Source: an uncultured Actinomycetes bacterium (GTDB taxonomy: Bacteria > Actinomycetota > Thermoleophilia > Solirubrobacterales > Solirubrobacteraceae). Taken from it: DNA of 21,353 bases. The notes under the pieces are model-generated. The model was not told the origin of the DNA. It saw nothing but the letters and a program-made list of their open reading frames with translations, and searched no databases. This document shows, in pieces, positions 14,123 through 21,311 of this stretch. Every line of letters starts with the position of its first letter. Position 1 is the stretch's first letter. Both the position numbers and the translations under genes were made by a program. The stretch is from positions 1 through 21,353 of the forward strand of contig CALAQT010000498.1 in assembly GCA_937888775.1 (NCBI GenBank), given 5' to 3'.

Positions 14123-14818
14123 ATGCTGCACATCGTGAACTCCGCTTCAATCGCGTTTGTCATCGTCGATCAGCGTCCGGTGGATGCTGTTCGATTCCCG
14201 GGAGCCTTGACGCAACTGGTGCCCCTTGGACACGGCGAAGCGATCGCCCAGAAATGGAATCAGGAGCACCTGGCTGCTTTGGTGAATGAGTACAAAGAGC
14301 GCTGGGCCATAGAGGATGACCGGGTCGCGAACGATGGTGAGCTGCCCGATCCCGAGGTCCAGCGCCTCTACGAGGAGGCCACGAAGGCCTGGGCTGCGGA
14401 GAGGGACGCTGCGTTTGCTGCGGGTGAGCGCGACCCAAACTTTAGCCGCGTGTTATGGGAGAACAAGAATCCTCCACCCACGTTGCAGAAGATCGGGGAA
14501 ACCCTCGGGCGTCCCATGCGGCAGCGACCGTCTGAGGGCGAGAAGCCGCAACCGCCCGACCCACCTCGGGGAGCCGAGGTCGAACAGATCGATTCTGCCT
14601 GGTGCGCCCGACTGGAAGGACCGACGTTCGATGACTCGGAGCGAGTGCTTGCTAGGCCTGGCTCGATTCCTCGTAAGGGAATCGCACAGCTCTTGTCGGA
14701 ACTCGTAAGCGACGGATGGACGATCGTCCATTGGTCCGACGATCGTCGCGTGATTCACGAAGAGCGGCTCTCGCGAATTGAAATGGCTGGACTGACCGTA
14801 GTCCTGCAACGACTGTGA
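14123..14818 (+). CDS. Passenger hypothetical protein, paralogue of 7765-8403
   Basis: This 231-residue protein has no named function. It aligns by eye with the 212-residue protein at both ends. In block 1, SIAFVIVDQRPVDAVRFPGA..GEAIAQKW matches AYLTVSARRCDVVLLPDG..GHRIAESW. In block 2, LVSDGWTIVHWSDDRRVI..AGLTVVLQRL matches LAKSGWRVVHVSEERAVE..GAAVLLQ. The middle is charged and helical with a Pro-rich hinge (about 135-160). ATG 14123 is used, with TAACGT (14094-14099) a possible -10; GTG 14135 is an alternative. It is the main intact cargo of the passenger transposon. One paralogue riding a mobile element while another sits among IS debris suggests a mobile accessory family, but its role is unknown. 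Confidence 0.7.
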   Translation: MLHIVNSASIAFVIVDQRPVDAVRFPGALTQLVPLGHGEAIAQKWNQEHLAALVNEYKERWAIEDDRVANDGELPDPEVQRLYEEATKAWAAERDAAFAAGERDPNFSRVLWENKNPPPTLQKIGETLGRPMRQRPSEGEKPQPPDPPRGAEVEQIDSAWCARLEGPTFDDSERVLARPGSIPRKGIAQLLSELVSDGWTIVHWSDDRRVIHEERLSRIEMAGLTVVLQRL

Positions 14819-14932
14819 CGCGGCGGCCATCATGATCACCACCACGTGGCGGTGGATTTGCCGGTGGTCTTCGCAACTCGAGGCACTGCGATCCACCGGT
14901 GCTCATCCCGTCAGGTCGGCTGCCCCATCGCG

Positions 14933-15150
14933 CTAGCGACCGCGTGCTGCGGCGACGATGTTGGTTGGGAGCAGCTCGACCTCGGAGTGGGTGAGCTCCC
15001 GCGATCTTTGAGTCGCTCGCGCAATCCGGGCGTGTGCGGCGGAAGTGCCACGGCCTCGAGATCGCCTCCGTCAAACATCGGCCTCGACCGCAAAGAACAG
15101 GTGATCGCGCCCGGCGTAATACCAGCGCTCTGCTGGCAGAACCACGCAGT
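14933..15150 (-). pseudogene. Decayed gene inside the passenger element
   Basis: Three protein-like stretches lie in order on the minus strand with two frame changes. VVLPAERWYYAGRDHLFFAV+EADV stops at a TGA; FDGGDLEAVALPPHTPGLRE+RLKDRG is in a second frame; ELTHSEVELLPTNIVAAARG+R is back in the first frame and ends at TAG 14933-14935. Together they would give about 75 residues of one coherent protein of unknown family. It begins about 30 bases after the stop of the 105-codon gene, on the same strand, so the two may have formed a pair such as toxin-antitoxin. That is speculation. Confidence 0.5.
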
Positions 15151-15177
15151 CGCGTCAGCAACGCGGGTTCGGACCGC

Positions 15178-15495
15178 TCAATCGTCATCAAGCAATAGGA
15201 GCGCCGCGGCGCGCTCGCGACGAGCCCGACGAAGGGCGGCACGCCTGTTCGCCTCACGCTGCATGTCTTGTGCGTGAACCGTGGCAATCGCCTCACGTTC
15301 CATCTCGCCCGCGAACTCGAGCTGCACAAGCCAGGATGATCCGCGAAAGCGAGTGAAGTCGTACGCTCGGTTACTGACGTATTCCGGCCCGAGGACTTCA
15401 GCAGCCCGCCGGATCGTCGCGCACGCGGACAGATCACCGGCGTCCGATCCGAAGACATGTGGATCGACCCACGGATGCAGGCGCACGAAGCTCAT
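15178..15495 (-). CDS. Hypothetical 105-residue passenger protein
   Basis: The protein starts MSFVRLHPWVDPHVFGSDAG, contains AAEVLGPEYVSNRAYDF and SSWLVQLEFAGEMEREAIAT, and ends in a basic helix (REANRRAALRRARRERAA) followed by LLLLDDD. The folded N-terminal part with a long charged C-terminal helix is compatible with a small DNA-binding or antitoxin-like protein, but I do not recognise the family. ATG 15495 lies 6 bases after TAGCAT (TANNNT), so the mRNA is probably leaderless. It is cargo of the passenger transposon, convergent with the 14123-14818 gene, with a decayed gene downstream on its own strand. Confidence 0.6.
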   Translation of the reverse strand: MSFVRLHPWVDPHVFGSDAGDLSACATIRRAAEVLGPEYVSNRAYDFTRFRGSSWLVQLEFAGEMEREAIATVHAQDMQREANRRAALRRARRERAAALLLLDDD

Positions 15496-15501
15496 AGGCG
15501 G

Positions 15502-15507
15502 ATGCTA
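15502..15507 (-). promoter_or_regulatory. -10 box of the 105-codon gene
   Basis: The minus strand reads TAGCAT-CCGCCT-ATG. A TANNNT box six bases from the start codon is the leaderless arrangement, also seen at 3226. Confidence 0.5.
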
Positions 15508-15760
15508 TGGCTATCGAGCTAGGAGTGTTGGCGCCAACCGGTGCCGACCGGCGCGGGCCCAGGCTACCGCCGCTGCGACGAAGCGCGGCCAATTCGCTTG
15601 CGGCCGCAACCGCATCTGCAGCGGAGCCAATCGCGCTTATCCTCAGCGCCAACCGAGAACGCGTCGCGCCGACCGGCTATCGATCTCGTCGACAGATCGC
15701 CACGAGGGCGAGCGGCTGAGGTCCTGCCAGGCCTAGTGTTTCCTGGATCCGCCGCCTCCC

Positions 15761-15837
15761 GTTCCAAACTGCATTGCACATTCGAAACTACGGCTCCAAA
15801 CTACGTTTCATATTCGAAACTAGCGTGAGCGGCAACA
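15761..15837 (-). repeat. Passenger element right end with four boxes
   Basis: Read on the minus strand from 15837: TGTTGCCGCTCA, then AGTTTCGAATATG (15821-15809), AGTTTGGAG (15802-15794), AGTTTCGAATGTG (15789-15777) and AGTTTGGAAC (15770-15761). Steps are 19, 13 and 19 bp. Having more boxes than the left end gives the asymmetry seen in Tn7-like elements. Confidence 0.75.
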
Positions 15838-17861
15838 GGAATCACCGGATGCCCGCCGACGAGCACGTATCGGCGCCCAGAGTCAGCCGGCGCGTATGGG
15901 TATGAACCCATCGGCAAAGACGCCAGCTGGAACCAGAACGACTGGTAAACGCTCGCCTGGCCGGCCCCGAACGTATACGTCGTTGAGAATCGGCCGTTGC
16001 CCGTTACGTGCGCCTGCACCCCGTAGGTCGTGTACGAGGAACCGGACCCGATCCGTAGCCGCACCAGCGCACCCCCTGGGGGCAGATAACCGCCCTTCAG
16101 CCGCCCGGTTAGGCGAACGGTGCCACCCCAGGCCACCCGACGGGGAGAAACGCTGAGCAACTGCACCTTGGCCGGAACCACGAGCTTCACGGGCGCCGCC
16201 AGCGACGACTCTGTCGTCGGGCCGCCGGCATAGGCGGCAGTAACCAGCCGCGAAGGGCCGGCCGCAAGCCGCGCGCTCCATCCCCCATCAGCTGCACTCG
16301 TCGCTACCGCCGCGACCCGGAAATCCCCGCGGCCGTTATCCGCGGCGGTGAGCACGTCCACCGTCTGCCCGGCCAAGGCGATCCCGCCGGTCGTACCCAA
16401 CCAGCCGCTCACCGTGGTGGAGCGTCCGTGGCCGACCCTACGCGTGGTCTTATTGACTGTGTGTGGTCTGAGCAGCACCCGGATCGTCTTATGGCGCCGC
16501 ACCCGCACCTTGGTGCCATGCCGGCGCACCGTCACCCACACGACCACCCGCCGCCGCATGCTGCGCACGTGGCAGCGCGTGACCTTGACGAGCTTCGTAT
16601 GGGCGGGTCGATGCACGCGAACGAGCCGTCCGCGGCGGTGGATCCTGACCCACCGCGCCCTGACCCGCTCAACCGTCCGATGACATCGAAGTCCATCGAC
16701 CAGCTTGGAGAACGCGACCGCCGTGATCGTCGGCACCCCGATCTTCATCCCAAACGAGCCGGTTGGAGAAGTGCCGTGTACGCCGTTGCCGTCGACCGCG
16801 TTGTTCTCAGAAAAGCACTGCACTTCGTGTTCCCCCACGCCGCCGACCGGCACCTGCGCACTCTGAGAGGGGTACCACTGCGCAGAGGCCCCATCGACCG
16901 AGCACGAGACGCCGGCCACTCCTGACGGCCCAGCGGTGCCCGCCGCGGTCACGTACTGGGTGCCGGCGGTCGACGCCGCGTCGCTCGGGCCCGACAAAGC
17001 GACGGACGGCTGCTGGTTATCGACATACACGGTCTTGCTCAGCGATGCCGGCACGCCAGCCGCGTCCCCGGTGCTCAGCGTCAGCGCCACAGCGCCCTGG
17101 CCATAACGACTCGTGTCCACCGGCTGGCTGATCGGCGGCGCCGCGCATTGATGCCAGCTCGAAACGTCCCGGCTCGAGGTAGTGGTGTTGATCAGGTCCC
17201 CATTTAGGCTGGCCGACAGCGAGCACAGCCCAGATGGCGAGTTGCCCCATGCGAAGAACGGCCAGGAGCCGCGAACCCAGCCCGAGGCCTGCCAGAGCCC
17301 GGTCGGGGCGGCGAAGCTCGGACCAGAGGTCTCGCGGACGTACAGCGAGATTGCGCCGATGTCGAGCTGGGCGGGCTGTGTGCATTTGCTCACGCCGCAG
17401 ATCAGCTGAAACCCGAAGTAGCCAGAAGAGAAAGGTCCGACCCCGACAGCGGTCTCACCGTCATGAGTCTGTACGCCGCCGCCGGCCCAGTAGAAGCCGC
17501 CGCCGAAGTCGCCGCCTTGGTTGTTCAGGCCGGTCGAGACCATCGAGTTGGTGCTCGCCCCGACGATCGCGAGACCCGCGGGAGCGTTCGCCTGCCAGCG
17601 TCCGGTCAGACCGCGCGTACTGGTGCCGCTGGCGTCCAGCCCGAACCCGTTCGCGGTATACGGCGGATTCGGGCACGTCCCCGATTGGGTGATACCCGCG
17701 ACCGGGGCGCCGGCAACGAACACGTCGTTGGCGTAGGAGCCGCACACCTGCACCGTCTCATCCGCCACCGCGCCGGCGGCCGCGACAAGCCAGATCACCG
17801 CGGCCATGGCGACCGCACGGCCGAGCGTCACGAGCAACTTTGATCCTGAAGGCGGTGCCAT
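15801..17861 (-). CDS. Large secreted Ig-like surface protein, C-terminus rewritten
   Basis: This 686-residue exported protein starts with a signal peptide (about 1-33; hydrophobic AVAMAAVIWLVAAAGAVA). A Gly/Ser-rich globular part (35-240, with Cys at about 40, 63, 155, 160, 213 and 239) is followed by an Ig-like segment from about 278 (VYVDNQQPSVALSG). Residues about 391-480 are strikingly rich in Arg, His and Val. Two Ig/CNA-B-like beta domains follow (about 480-650; VSGWLGTTGGIALAGQTVDV, LSVSPRRVAWGGTVRLTGRL). This architecture is familiar from Solirubrobacterales surface proteins; ligand unknown. The final 11 residues (VAAHASFEYET) are encoded by the end of the inserted passenger transposon. 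The native end was probably HPVIPHSKHGARHRKRRR. It is third in a minus-strand operon, 24 bases after 17886-18356. No clear ribosome-binding site is seen. Confidence 0.75.
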   Translation of the reverse strand: MAPPSGSKLLVTLGRAVAMAAVIWLVAAAGAVADETVQVCGSYANDVFVAGAPVAGITQSGTCPNPPYTANGFGLDASGTSTRGLTGRWQANAPAGLAIVGASTNSMVSTGLNNQGGDFGGGFYWAGGGVQTHDGETAVGVGPFSSGYFGFQLICGVSKCTQPAQLDIGAISLYVRETSGPSFAAPTGLWQASGWVRGSWPFFAWGNSPSGLCSLSASLNGDLINTTTSSRDVSSWHQCAAPPISQPVDTSRYGQGAVALTLSTGDAAGVPASLSKTVYVDNQQPSVALSGPSDAASTAGTQYVTAAGTAGPSGVAGVSCSVDGASAQWYPSQSAQVPVGGVGEHEVQCFSENNAVDGNGVHGTSPTGSFGMKIGVPTITAVAFSKLVDGLRCHRTVERVRARWVRIHRRGRLVRVHRPAHTKLVKVTRCHVRSMRRRVVVWVTVRRHGTKVRVRRHKTIRVLLRPHTVNKTTRRVGHGRSTTVSGWLGTTGGIALAGQTVDVLTAADNGRGDFRVAAVATSAADGGWSARLAAGPSRLVTAAYAGGPTTESSLAAPVKLVVPAKVQLLSVSPRRVAWGGTVRLTGRLKGGYLPPGGALVRLRIGSGSSYTTYGVQAHVTGNGRFSTTYTFGAGQASVYQSFWFQLASLPMGSYPYAPADSGRRYVLVGGHPVIPVAAHASFEYET
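15838..15842 (+). repeat. Target-site duplication, right copy (GGAAT)
   Basis: GGAAT directly follows the CA of the right end and matches 13982-13986. Confidence 0.75.
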
Positions 17862-17885
17862 CGAAGCTCGCTTAGCCTTGTCGGG

Positions 17886-18356
17886 TTAGGGCTGCGGGCA
17901 GATCACCGCGACGTTGACCGCGTTCGGCGACGACAGCCCTATGCGCACGCGAGTGCCGAATGCCTTGCTCCCGGTGACCGTGACGGCGCTCGCGTAGCCG
18001 GCCCCCGGGAAGCTCTCGACCGTCGCCTCTGAGAAGCAGCTCGTGGGAATCGGACCGGGCCAACTGAGCTCGCCCCCTGCGTAGAGAGACGGGGGCTTGT
18101 ACCAGACGACAACCTGTGCCCGGGGTCGTGATGCGATCAGCCTTCCGTCGGCGCTGACCCGGGCCCAGTAGCGCACATAGCCCCCGATGGAGCTACGATT
18201 AAGCTTGATCGGGCTGATCGAATGGTTGCGCAGCTGGCGGTTACCTACGCTCTCCGCCGGGAGATTCACGGCCGCGTAAGAGGTGCCGCCCAACGCGACG
18301 AACAAGGCGAGGTAGGCGATCGCGTTGTGGCGGGCGTGCGCTAGCAGTCTGGGCAT
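17886..18356 (-). CDS. Small secreted protein with Thermoleophilia-type leader
   Basis: This 156-residue exported protein has the leader ARHNAIAYLALFVALGGTSY (about 7-26), then AAVNLPAESVGNRQLRNHSI and SPIKLNRSSIGGYVRYWARV. This N-terminal pattern is one I associate with many secreted proteins of Solirubrobacterales. The rest is beta-rich (AVTVTGSKAFGTRVRIGL, VNVAVICPQP) with two Cys (about 107 and 153) that could form a disulfide. ATG 18356 has AGGAGAG 5-7 bases upstream. It lies between 18384-19373 and 15801-17861 with gaps under 30 bases, so it belongs to their operon. Confidence 0.8.
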   Translation of the reverse strand: MPRLLAHARHNAIAYLALFVALGGTSYAAVNLPAESVGNRQLRNHSISPIKLNRSSIGGYVRYWARVSADGRLIASRPRAQVVVWYKPPSLYAGGELSWPGPIPTSCFSEATVESFPGAGYASAVTVTGSKAFGTRVRIGLSSPNAVNVAVICPQP

Positions 18357-18383
18357 TGGTGCTCTCCTGTCGTCGCTTCAGGG

Positions 18384-19373
18384 CTAACCCGTGCCATTCC
18401 CGTGACCTGGCCCGAGGGTGCCATTGGGTCCGAAAGCGGGCCGTTGGGCGGGGGTTGATGTCTGGCTGCTGGAGCCGCCGGTGGCACTGGCGGGCTGTCC
18501 GGCGGGGGGCGCCGACGAGGGTGGCGTTGAGCCGGAGCTACCGGAACTACCAGCATTGGAAGCCGCCGAAGCAGTCGATGAGCGGCTCGCGGAGGACGGC
18601 GGCGTGGTGTAGCGGTGGCGAGTCGCCGCCCTTATGGTCGCGTGTCTCTTCCTGAGCTGCTCGTTGGTCGCTCGACGCACGCGCGCGTGCCGCGCACGAT
18701 GGGGCACCGTTTGCCGGACGCTCTCACGTGCACCCAGCGGGTTGGCGCCGGCAGCCAACGATCCAGGCCTAAGAATCGGAAGTAACTCCTGGGTGTTCAG
18801 GCCACGGGAGAGCTGAGCGGGCGACAACACCGAGGTACCTAATTGCGTGAGGATGGCCGCCACCAGCGCGACCCCGCCGAGCGCGCCGAACGTGGCGATG
18901 ACTGGGCGCGTCAGACGAACCATGCGTAGCCGCCGACGCGGCGTGTGCGGCGTCGGTCGATGCGCGCTGTAACGCGTCCTAACCCCATCCGCTGATCGGC
19001 TGATCAGCGCCGCAAGCGATCGACCACGCGTGCGCCTGGCGCCTTTTGAAGCATTCCCAATACGAGCTGACTCTGGCGCTAGAAAGGGGTTGGGATGATG
19101 ATGCTTCTCGTCAGAAAACCGGGCGGCTGCTACCGACCTGGTGTCGGCCGTCCGCGCGGCCGCCCGAACGTTCTCGTCGGTAGCGAAGGAGTCCTCGCCA
19201 GCGGTCTGGGATGTGATCGCAGACACCAGCTCAGCCGGGACGAGCAGCGACGAGGCGATGCTCTTCGGCGCGTCGGAGTTGGGTTCGGCTGCCGCGCGCG
19301 CCTTTGAGCGTGAGCGGCTCCATTGCCGCGCCCGCTCGGTTCCATCGATGACGTTGCCGTTCTGATCGTCCAT
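18384..19373 (-). CDS. Single-pass membrane protein, Ser/Pro-rich tail
   Basis: This 329-residue protein has a cytoplasmic, charged N-terminal part (1-155) ending in a basic patch (HTPRRRLRMVRLTRP). One transmembrane helix follows (about 158-178, VIATFGALGGVALVAAIL). After a short linker (SVLSPAQLSRGLNTQELLPI) comes a basic region (about 218-255) and a low-complexity Ser/Thr/Pro/Gly tail (255-329) typical of cell-wall-spanning or glycosylated segments. I do not recognise the family. ATG 19373 is chosen over the TTG at 19421 because GGAAG precedes it and TATCTT (19399-19404) makes a good -10 just upstream. It is the first gene of the envelope operon. Confidence 0.7.
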   Translation of the reverse strand: MDDQNGNVIDGTERARQWSRSRSKARAAAEPNSDAPKSIASSLLVPAELVSAITSQTAGEDSFATDENVRAAARTADTRSVAAARFSDEKHHHPNPFLAPESARIGNASKGARRTRGRSLAALISRSADGVRTRYSAHRPTPHTPRRRLRMVRLTRPVIATFGALGGVALVAAILTQLGTSVLSPAQLSRGLNTQELLPILRPGSLAAGANPLGARESVRQTVPHRARHARVRRATNEQLRKRHATIRAATRHRYTTPPSSASRSSTASAASNAGSSGSSGSTPPSSAPPAGQPASATGGSSSQTSTPAQRPAFGPNGTLGPGHGNGTG

Positions 19374-19398
19374 CTGGCTTCCGACGGCTCCCCGCTGT

Positions 19399-19428
19399 AA
19401 GATAGCAGCCCGTTCGCTCAACTGTGAT
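19399..19428 (-). promoter_or_regulatory. Probable promoter of the envelope operon
   Basis: On the minus strand, TATCTT (19404-19399) lies 26 bases before ATG 19373. ATCACA (19428-19423) is a fair -35 at an 18-base spacing. It sits in the short divergent gap shared with the HTH gene at 19477, whose own possible -10 is TACGCT at 19446-19451. The palindromic TGATCA lies between them. Confidence 0.4.
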
Positions 19429-19476
19429 CAAACGCTCCTAAATGATACGCTGCACTTCCCACTCTTTGTCGCGTTG

Positions 19477-19809
19477 ATGTCTCAAGCAACTTCCAGCACG
19501 CCAGTTTCCGAAGAGGATCCGTGGCTGACGGTCCCGCAGGTCAGCGAGGAGCTGAAGCTCCATCCCGCAACCGTCCGCGCGTGGGTCAAGTCGGGACGCC
19601 TCGCGGCGGTTCGCGCGGGCCGCGCATGGCGGGTGCGTCGCTCCGAGGTGGATCGCGCGCTGCTGTCGGACGCCTCGCCGGCATACGTGCGCCAGGAAGC
19701 TTCCTCCCCTCCGAGCTCGGCGCAGGCTGACGCTCTGCGGACGGCGGCCCCGCGGCAGATCGCCGACCACATCATGACCGTCGGCCCCGGACCGGCTGAG
19801 CCGTCATGA
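19477..19809 (+). CDS. Excisionase/MerR-like HTH protein
   Basis: This 110-residue protein has a winged helix-turn-helix of the excisionase (HTH_17) type. PWLTVPQVSEELKLHPATVR, then AWVKSGRLAAVRAGRAWRVR and RSEVDRALL (residues about 15-65), match the 'LTVxEVAexLgvsxxTVrxWvrsGrLpAvRvGrxwRvrrsdld' pattern. A flexible Ser/Ala-rich tail follows. It is likely a DNA-binding regulator rather than a phage excisionase, since no integrase is nearby. ATG 19477 is used; TTG 19474 is possible. No ribosome-binding site is evident, while TACGCT (19446-19451) could be its -10. Its stop overlaps the next start (ATGA), which indicates translational coupling. Confidence 0.85.
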   Translation: MSQATSSTPVSEEDPWLTVPQVSEELKLHPATVRAWVKSGRLAAVRAGRAWRVRRSEVDRALLSDASPAYVRQEASSPPSSAQADALRTAAPRQIADHIMTVGPGPAEPS

Positions 19810-20246
19810 GTGGCGATCCTCGTGTTGCGCTGGAACAGGTGCAGCTCGCCGATCAGCGCTGGGGCGACGCGCTCGAGGCGAGTGGCGAGGCGCCGCCGGA
19901 CTACGGCTTCGCCCAGCGCGTGCGCGCGATCGCAAACGCCGCCGAGCAGGAGGCCGCCGCCCTGCGCCACGCCGACATGCTCGGCCTCGCGCATCGTCCG
20001 CACCCGGGCGCCCGCAACATGCAGCTCTCCCACGAACTGCGCCCGGGCGCGCGGTCCCGCCCGGGTCCGCTCGAGCAGTGGGAGCGCTTCGACGCAACGG
20101 TCGCCGAGCTCGGCGAGGCGCTCGAAGGCGTCGCACTGAGCGCGATCGCGCGCGCGTTCGGCGAGCTGTCCGATGTGGCACGTGAGCTCGCCGCCGAGAT
20201 CGAGCGACTCGACTCTCGAACCGCCGCTCGCCGCCGCGCAGGGTGA
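19806..20246 (+). CDS. Helical hypothetical protein coupled to HTH gene
   Basis: This 146-residue soluble, almost wholly alpha-helical protein contains VALEQVQLADQRWGDALEAS, AQRVRAIANAAEQEAAALRH and, at the end, RAFGELSDVARELAAEIERL. A central Gly/Pro loop (HRPHPGARNMQLSHELRPGA, then GPLEQWERFDA) is the most distinctive part. I have the impression that this type recurs beside excisionase-like HTH genes in Thermoleophilia, but no function is known. Its ATG overlaps the TGA of the HTH gene (19806-19809), so the pair is an operon and the proteins may interact. Confidence 0.8.
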   Translation: MSGDPRVALEQVQLADQRWGDALEASGEAPPDYGFAQRVRAIANAAEQEAAALRHADMLGLAHRPHPGARNMQLSHELRPGARSRPGPLEQWERFDATVAELGEALEGVALSAIARAFGELSDVARELAAEIERLDSRTAARRRAG

Positions 20247-20342
20247 CTCTCCTGCGCAGCTGGCCGCCGTCTGGCCTGACGGCTGGACGCGTACGAGACA
20301 GCTGGCGAGAGCCTTGGTTCCGGTGAGCCGCATGTCCTCGAG
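20247..20342. other. Short convergent gap
   Basis: The 96 bases between two converging genes contain no gene and no clear terminator with a T-run. Confidence 0.4.
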
Positions 20343-21311
20343 CTAGTCCTGCGAGTCGGGCGCGGGAGCGTCGCGGATCGGGGGCCAGCTCGGCGGCGTG
20401 GGTATCGCTCCCTTCAGCCAGTTGGGCCTCGCCAGCTCGTCGAAGCGGGCGAGATCGGCCGGGTTGAGTCCGTGCTCGGACCCGAAGTGCTCGAGCCACT
20501 CGATCACCGAGTCGCCGCCGATCAGCCAGGCACCGACCCAGTCGCCGTGCTCGTCCGGCCGATGCCAGATTCGAGGCCTGGTCGAGGTGAACGGGTGGCA
20601 GACCGCGGGCCGGACCTGTCCCGAATACCTGGGAAGTAGCCGCTGGATCTTTCCGGCGAGCCGGTTGACGGCGATCACGTCGTCCCAGTGCCCTGGCGCG
20701 TAGGTAGCGCTGACCACAAATATGCCCGTCTCTCCGATGATCACAAACGTGTTTCGCCGCTCGCCGGTCAACGGGTAGGGCTCGATCCGCCACCGATCCT
20801 CCGGCAGCTGCACGAGCTTGGCCGCGAGCTCGCGAGCGGCCAGCTCGAGCCGGCGGCGGAAGTCCACGTACCGGCATAGTGGCTCGAGCGTCTCGGACGA
20901 GAGCCGTCCGGGGTTCAGGCGACCGGGTCTCGCGTCGGGGCTGGCCGCAGCGCACGCGGTGCTGGCCGACGACAAAGTGCCCGGCCACTGGCCCGCAGCC
21001 ACACGATCTGGCCGAACCAGGGGCTCGCGTGGTTCGATGCTCGGCTCGATCGCCACAGCGGGCGTCGCCGGATGCTCTCTCACCGTCTCGGCTTCTCGTC
21101 TTCGCCCGAGTGGCTGGAGCGGTCGTCGCGGGCGTGGCGTGTGCTGAGCGACCCCTCGCCGGCGCCGGCGCCAGCGTCGGACAAGGACCACTGGCGCGGC
21201 GAGCACGGCGCTCCACCATGCGAGCAGCCCGATCATCTCCGGCGCTGTAACGGTGGCGTTCACCATTGCGATCCTCAGAACGATCGCCCGCGCGGCAGTG
21301 TCAATGGCCAT
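20343..21311 (-). CDS. Membrane-anchored NERD-like domain protein
   Basis: The 322-residue reading has one N-terminal membrane segment (MIGLLAWWSAVLAAPVVLV), followed by an Arg-rich stop-transfer stretch (RRWRRRRRGVAQ) and a Pro/Arg-rich linker. The C-terminal domain (about 155-290) contains LELAARELAAKLVQLPEDRW, NTFVIIGETGIFVVSATYAP and VIAVNRLAGKIQRLLPRYSG. The pattern of helix, then 'N-x-x-V-I-G-x-x-G-I-F-V-V', resembles NERD (nuclease-related) domains. The usual catalytic Lys after 'V-x-x-x-K' appears replaced (VVSATYA), so nuclease activity is doubtful. The start is uncertain: ATG 21311 has GGGGAG at ideal spacing, 21335 and 21266 also have plausible sites, and 21338 is the longest. Confidence 0.6.
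   Translation of the reverse strand: MAIDTAARAIVLRIAMVNATVTAPEMIGLLAWWSAVLAAPVVLVRRWRRRRRGVAQHTPRPRRPLQPLGRRREAETVREHPATPAVAIEPSIEPREPLVRPDRVAAGQWPGTLSSASTACAAASPDARPGRLNPGRLSSETLEPLCRYVDFRRRLELAARELAAKLVQLPEDRWRIEPYPLTGERRNTFVIIGETGIFVVSATYAPGHWDDVIAVNRLAGKIQRLLPRYSGQVRPAVCHPFTSTRPRIWHRPDEHGDWVGAWLIGGDSVIEWLEHFGSEHGLNPADLARFDELARPNWLKGAIPTPPSWPPIRDAPAPDSQD

Larger units (their letters stand above)
13987..15837. mobile_element. Non-autonomous passenger transposon, IS21/Tn7-like ends
   Basis: The 1,851-bp segment begins TGTTGCCGCTCA and ends with its exact inverted copy (15826-15837). The wider ends match at about 26 of 29 positions. GGAAT flanks it on both sides (13982-13986 and 15838-15842), a 5-bp target duplication. 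AGTTT-containing boxes recur 19 bp apart inside both ends. TG...CA termini, 5-bp duplication and multiple terminal boxes fit the Mu-like transposases that work with an AAA+ partner (IS21, Tn7, Tn5053/Tn402, Tn552). No transposase is inside, so it would need one in trans. Cargo comprises 14123-14818, 15178-15495 and a decayed gene. Confidence 0.75.
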
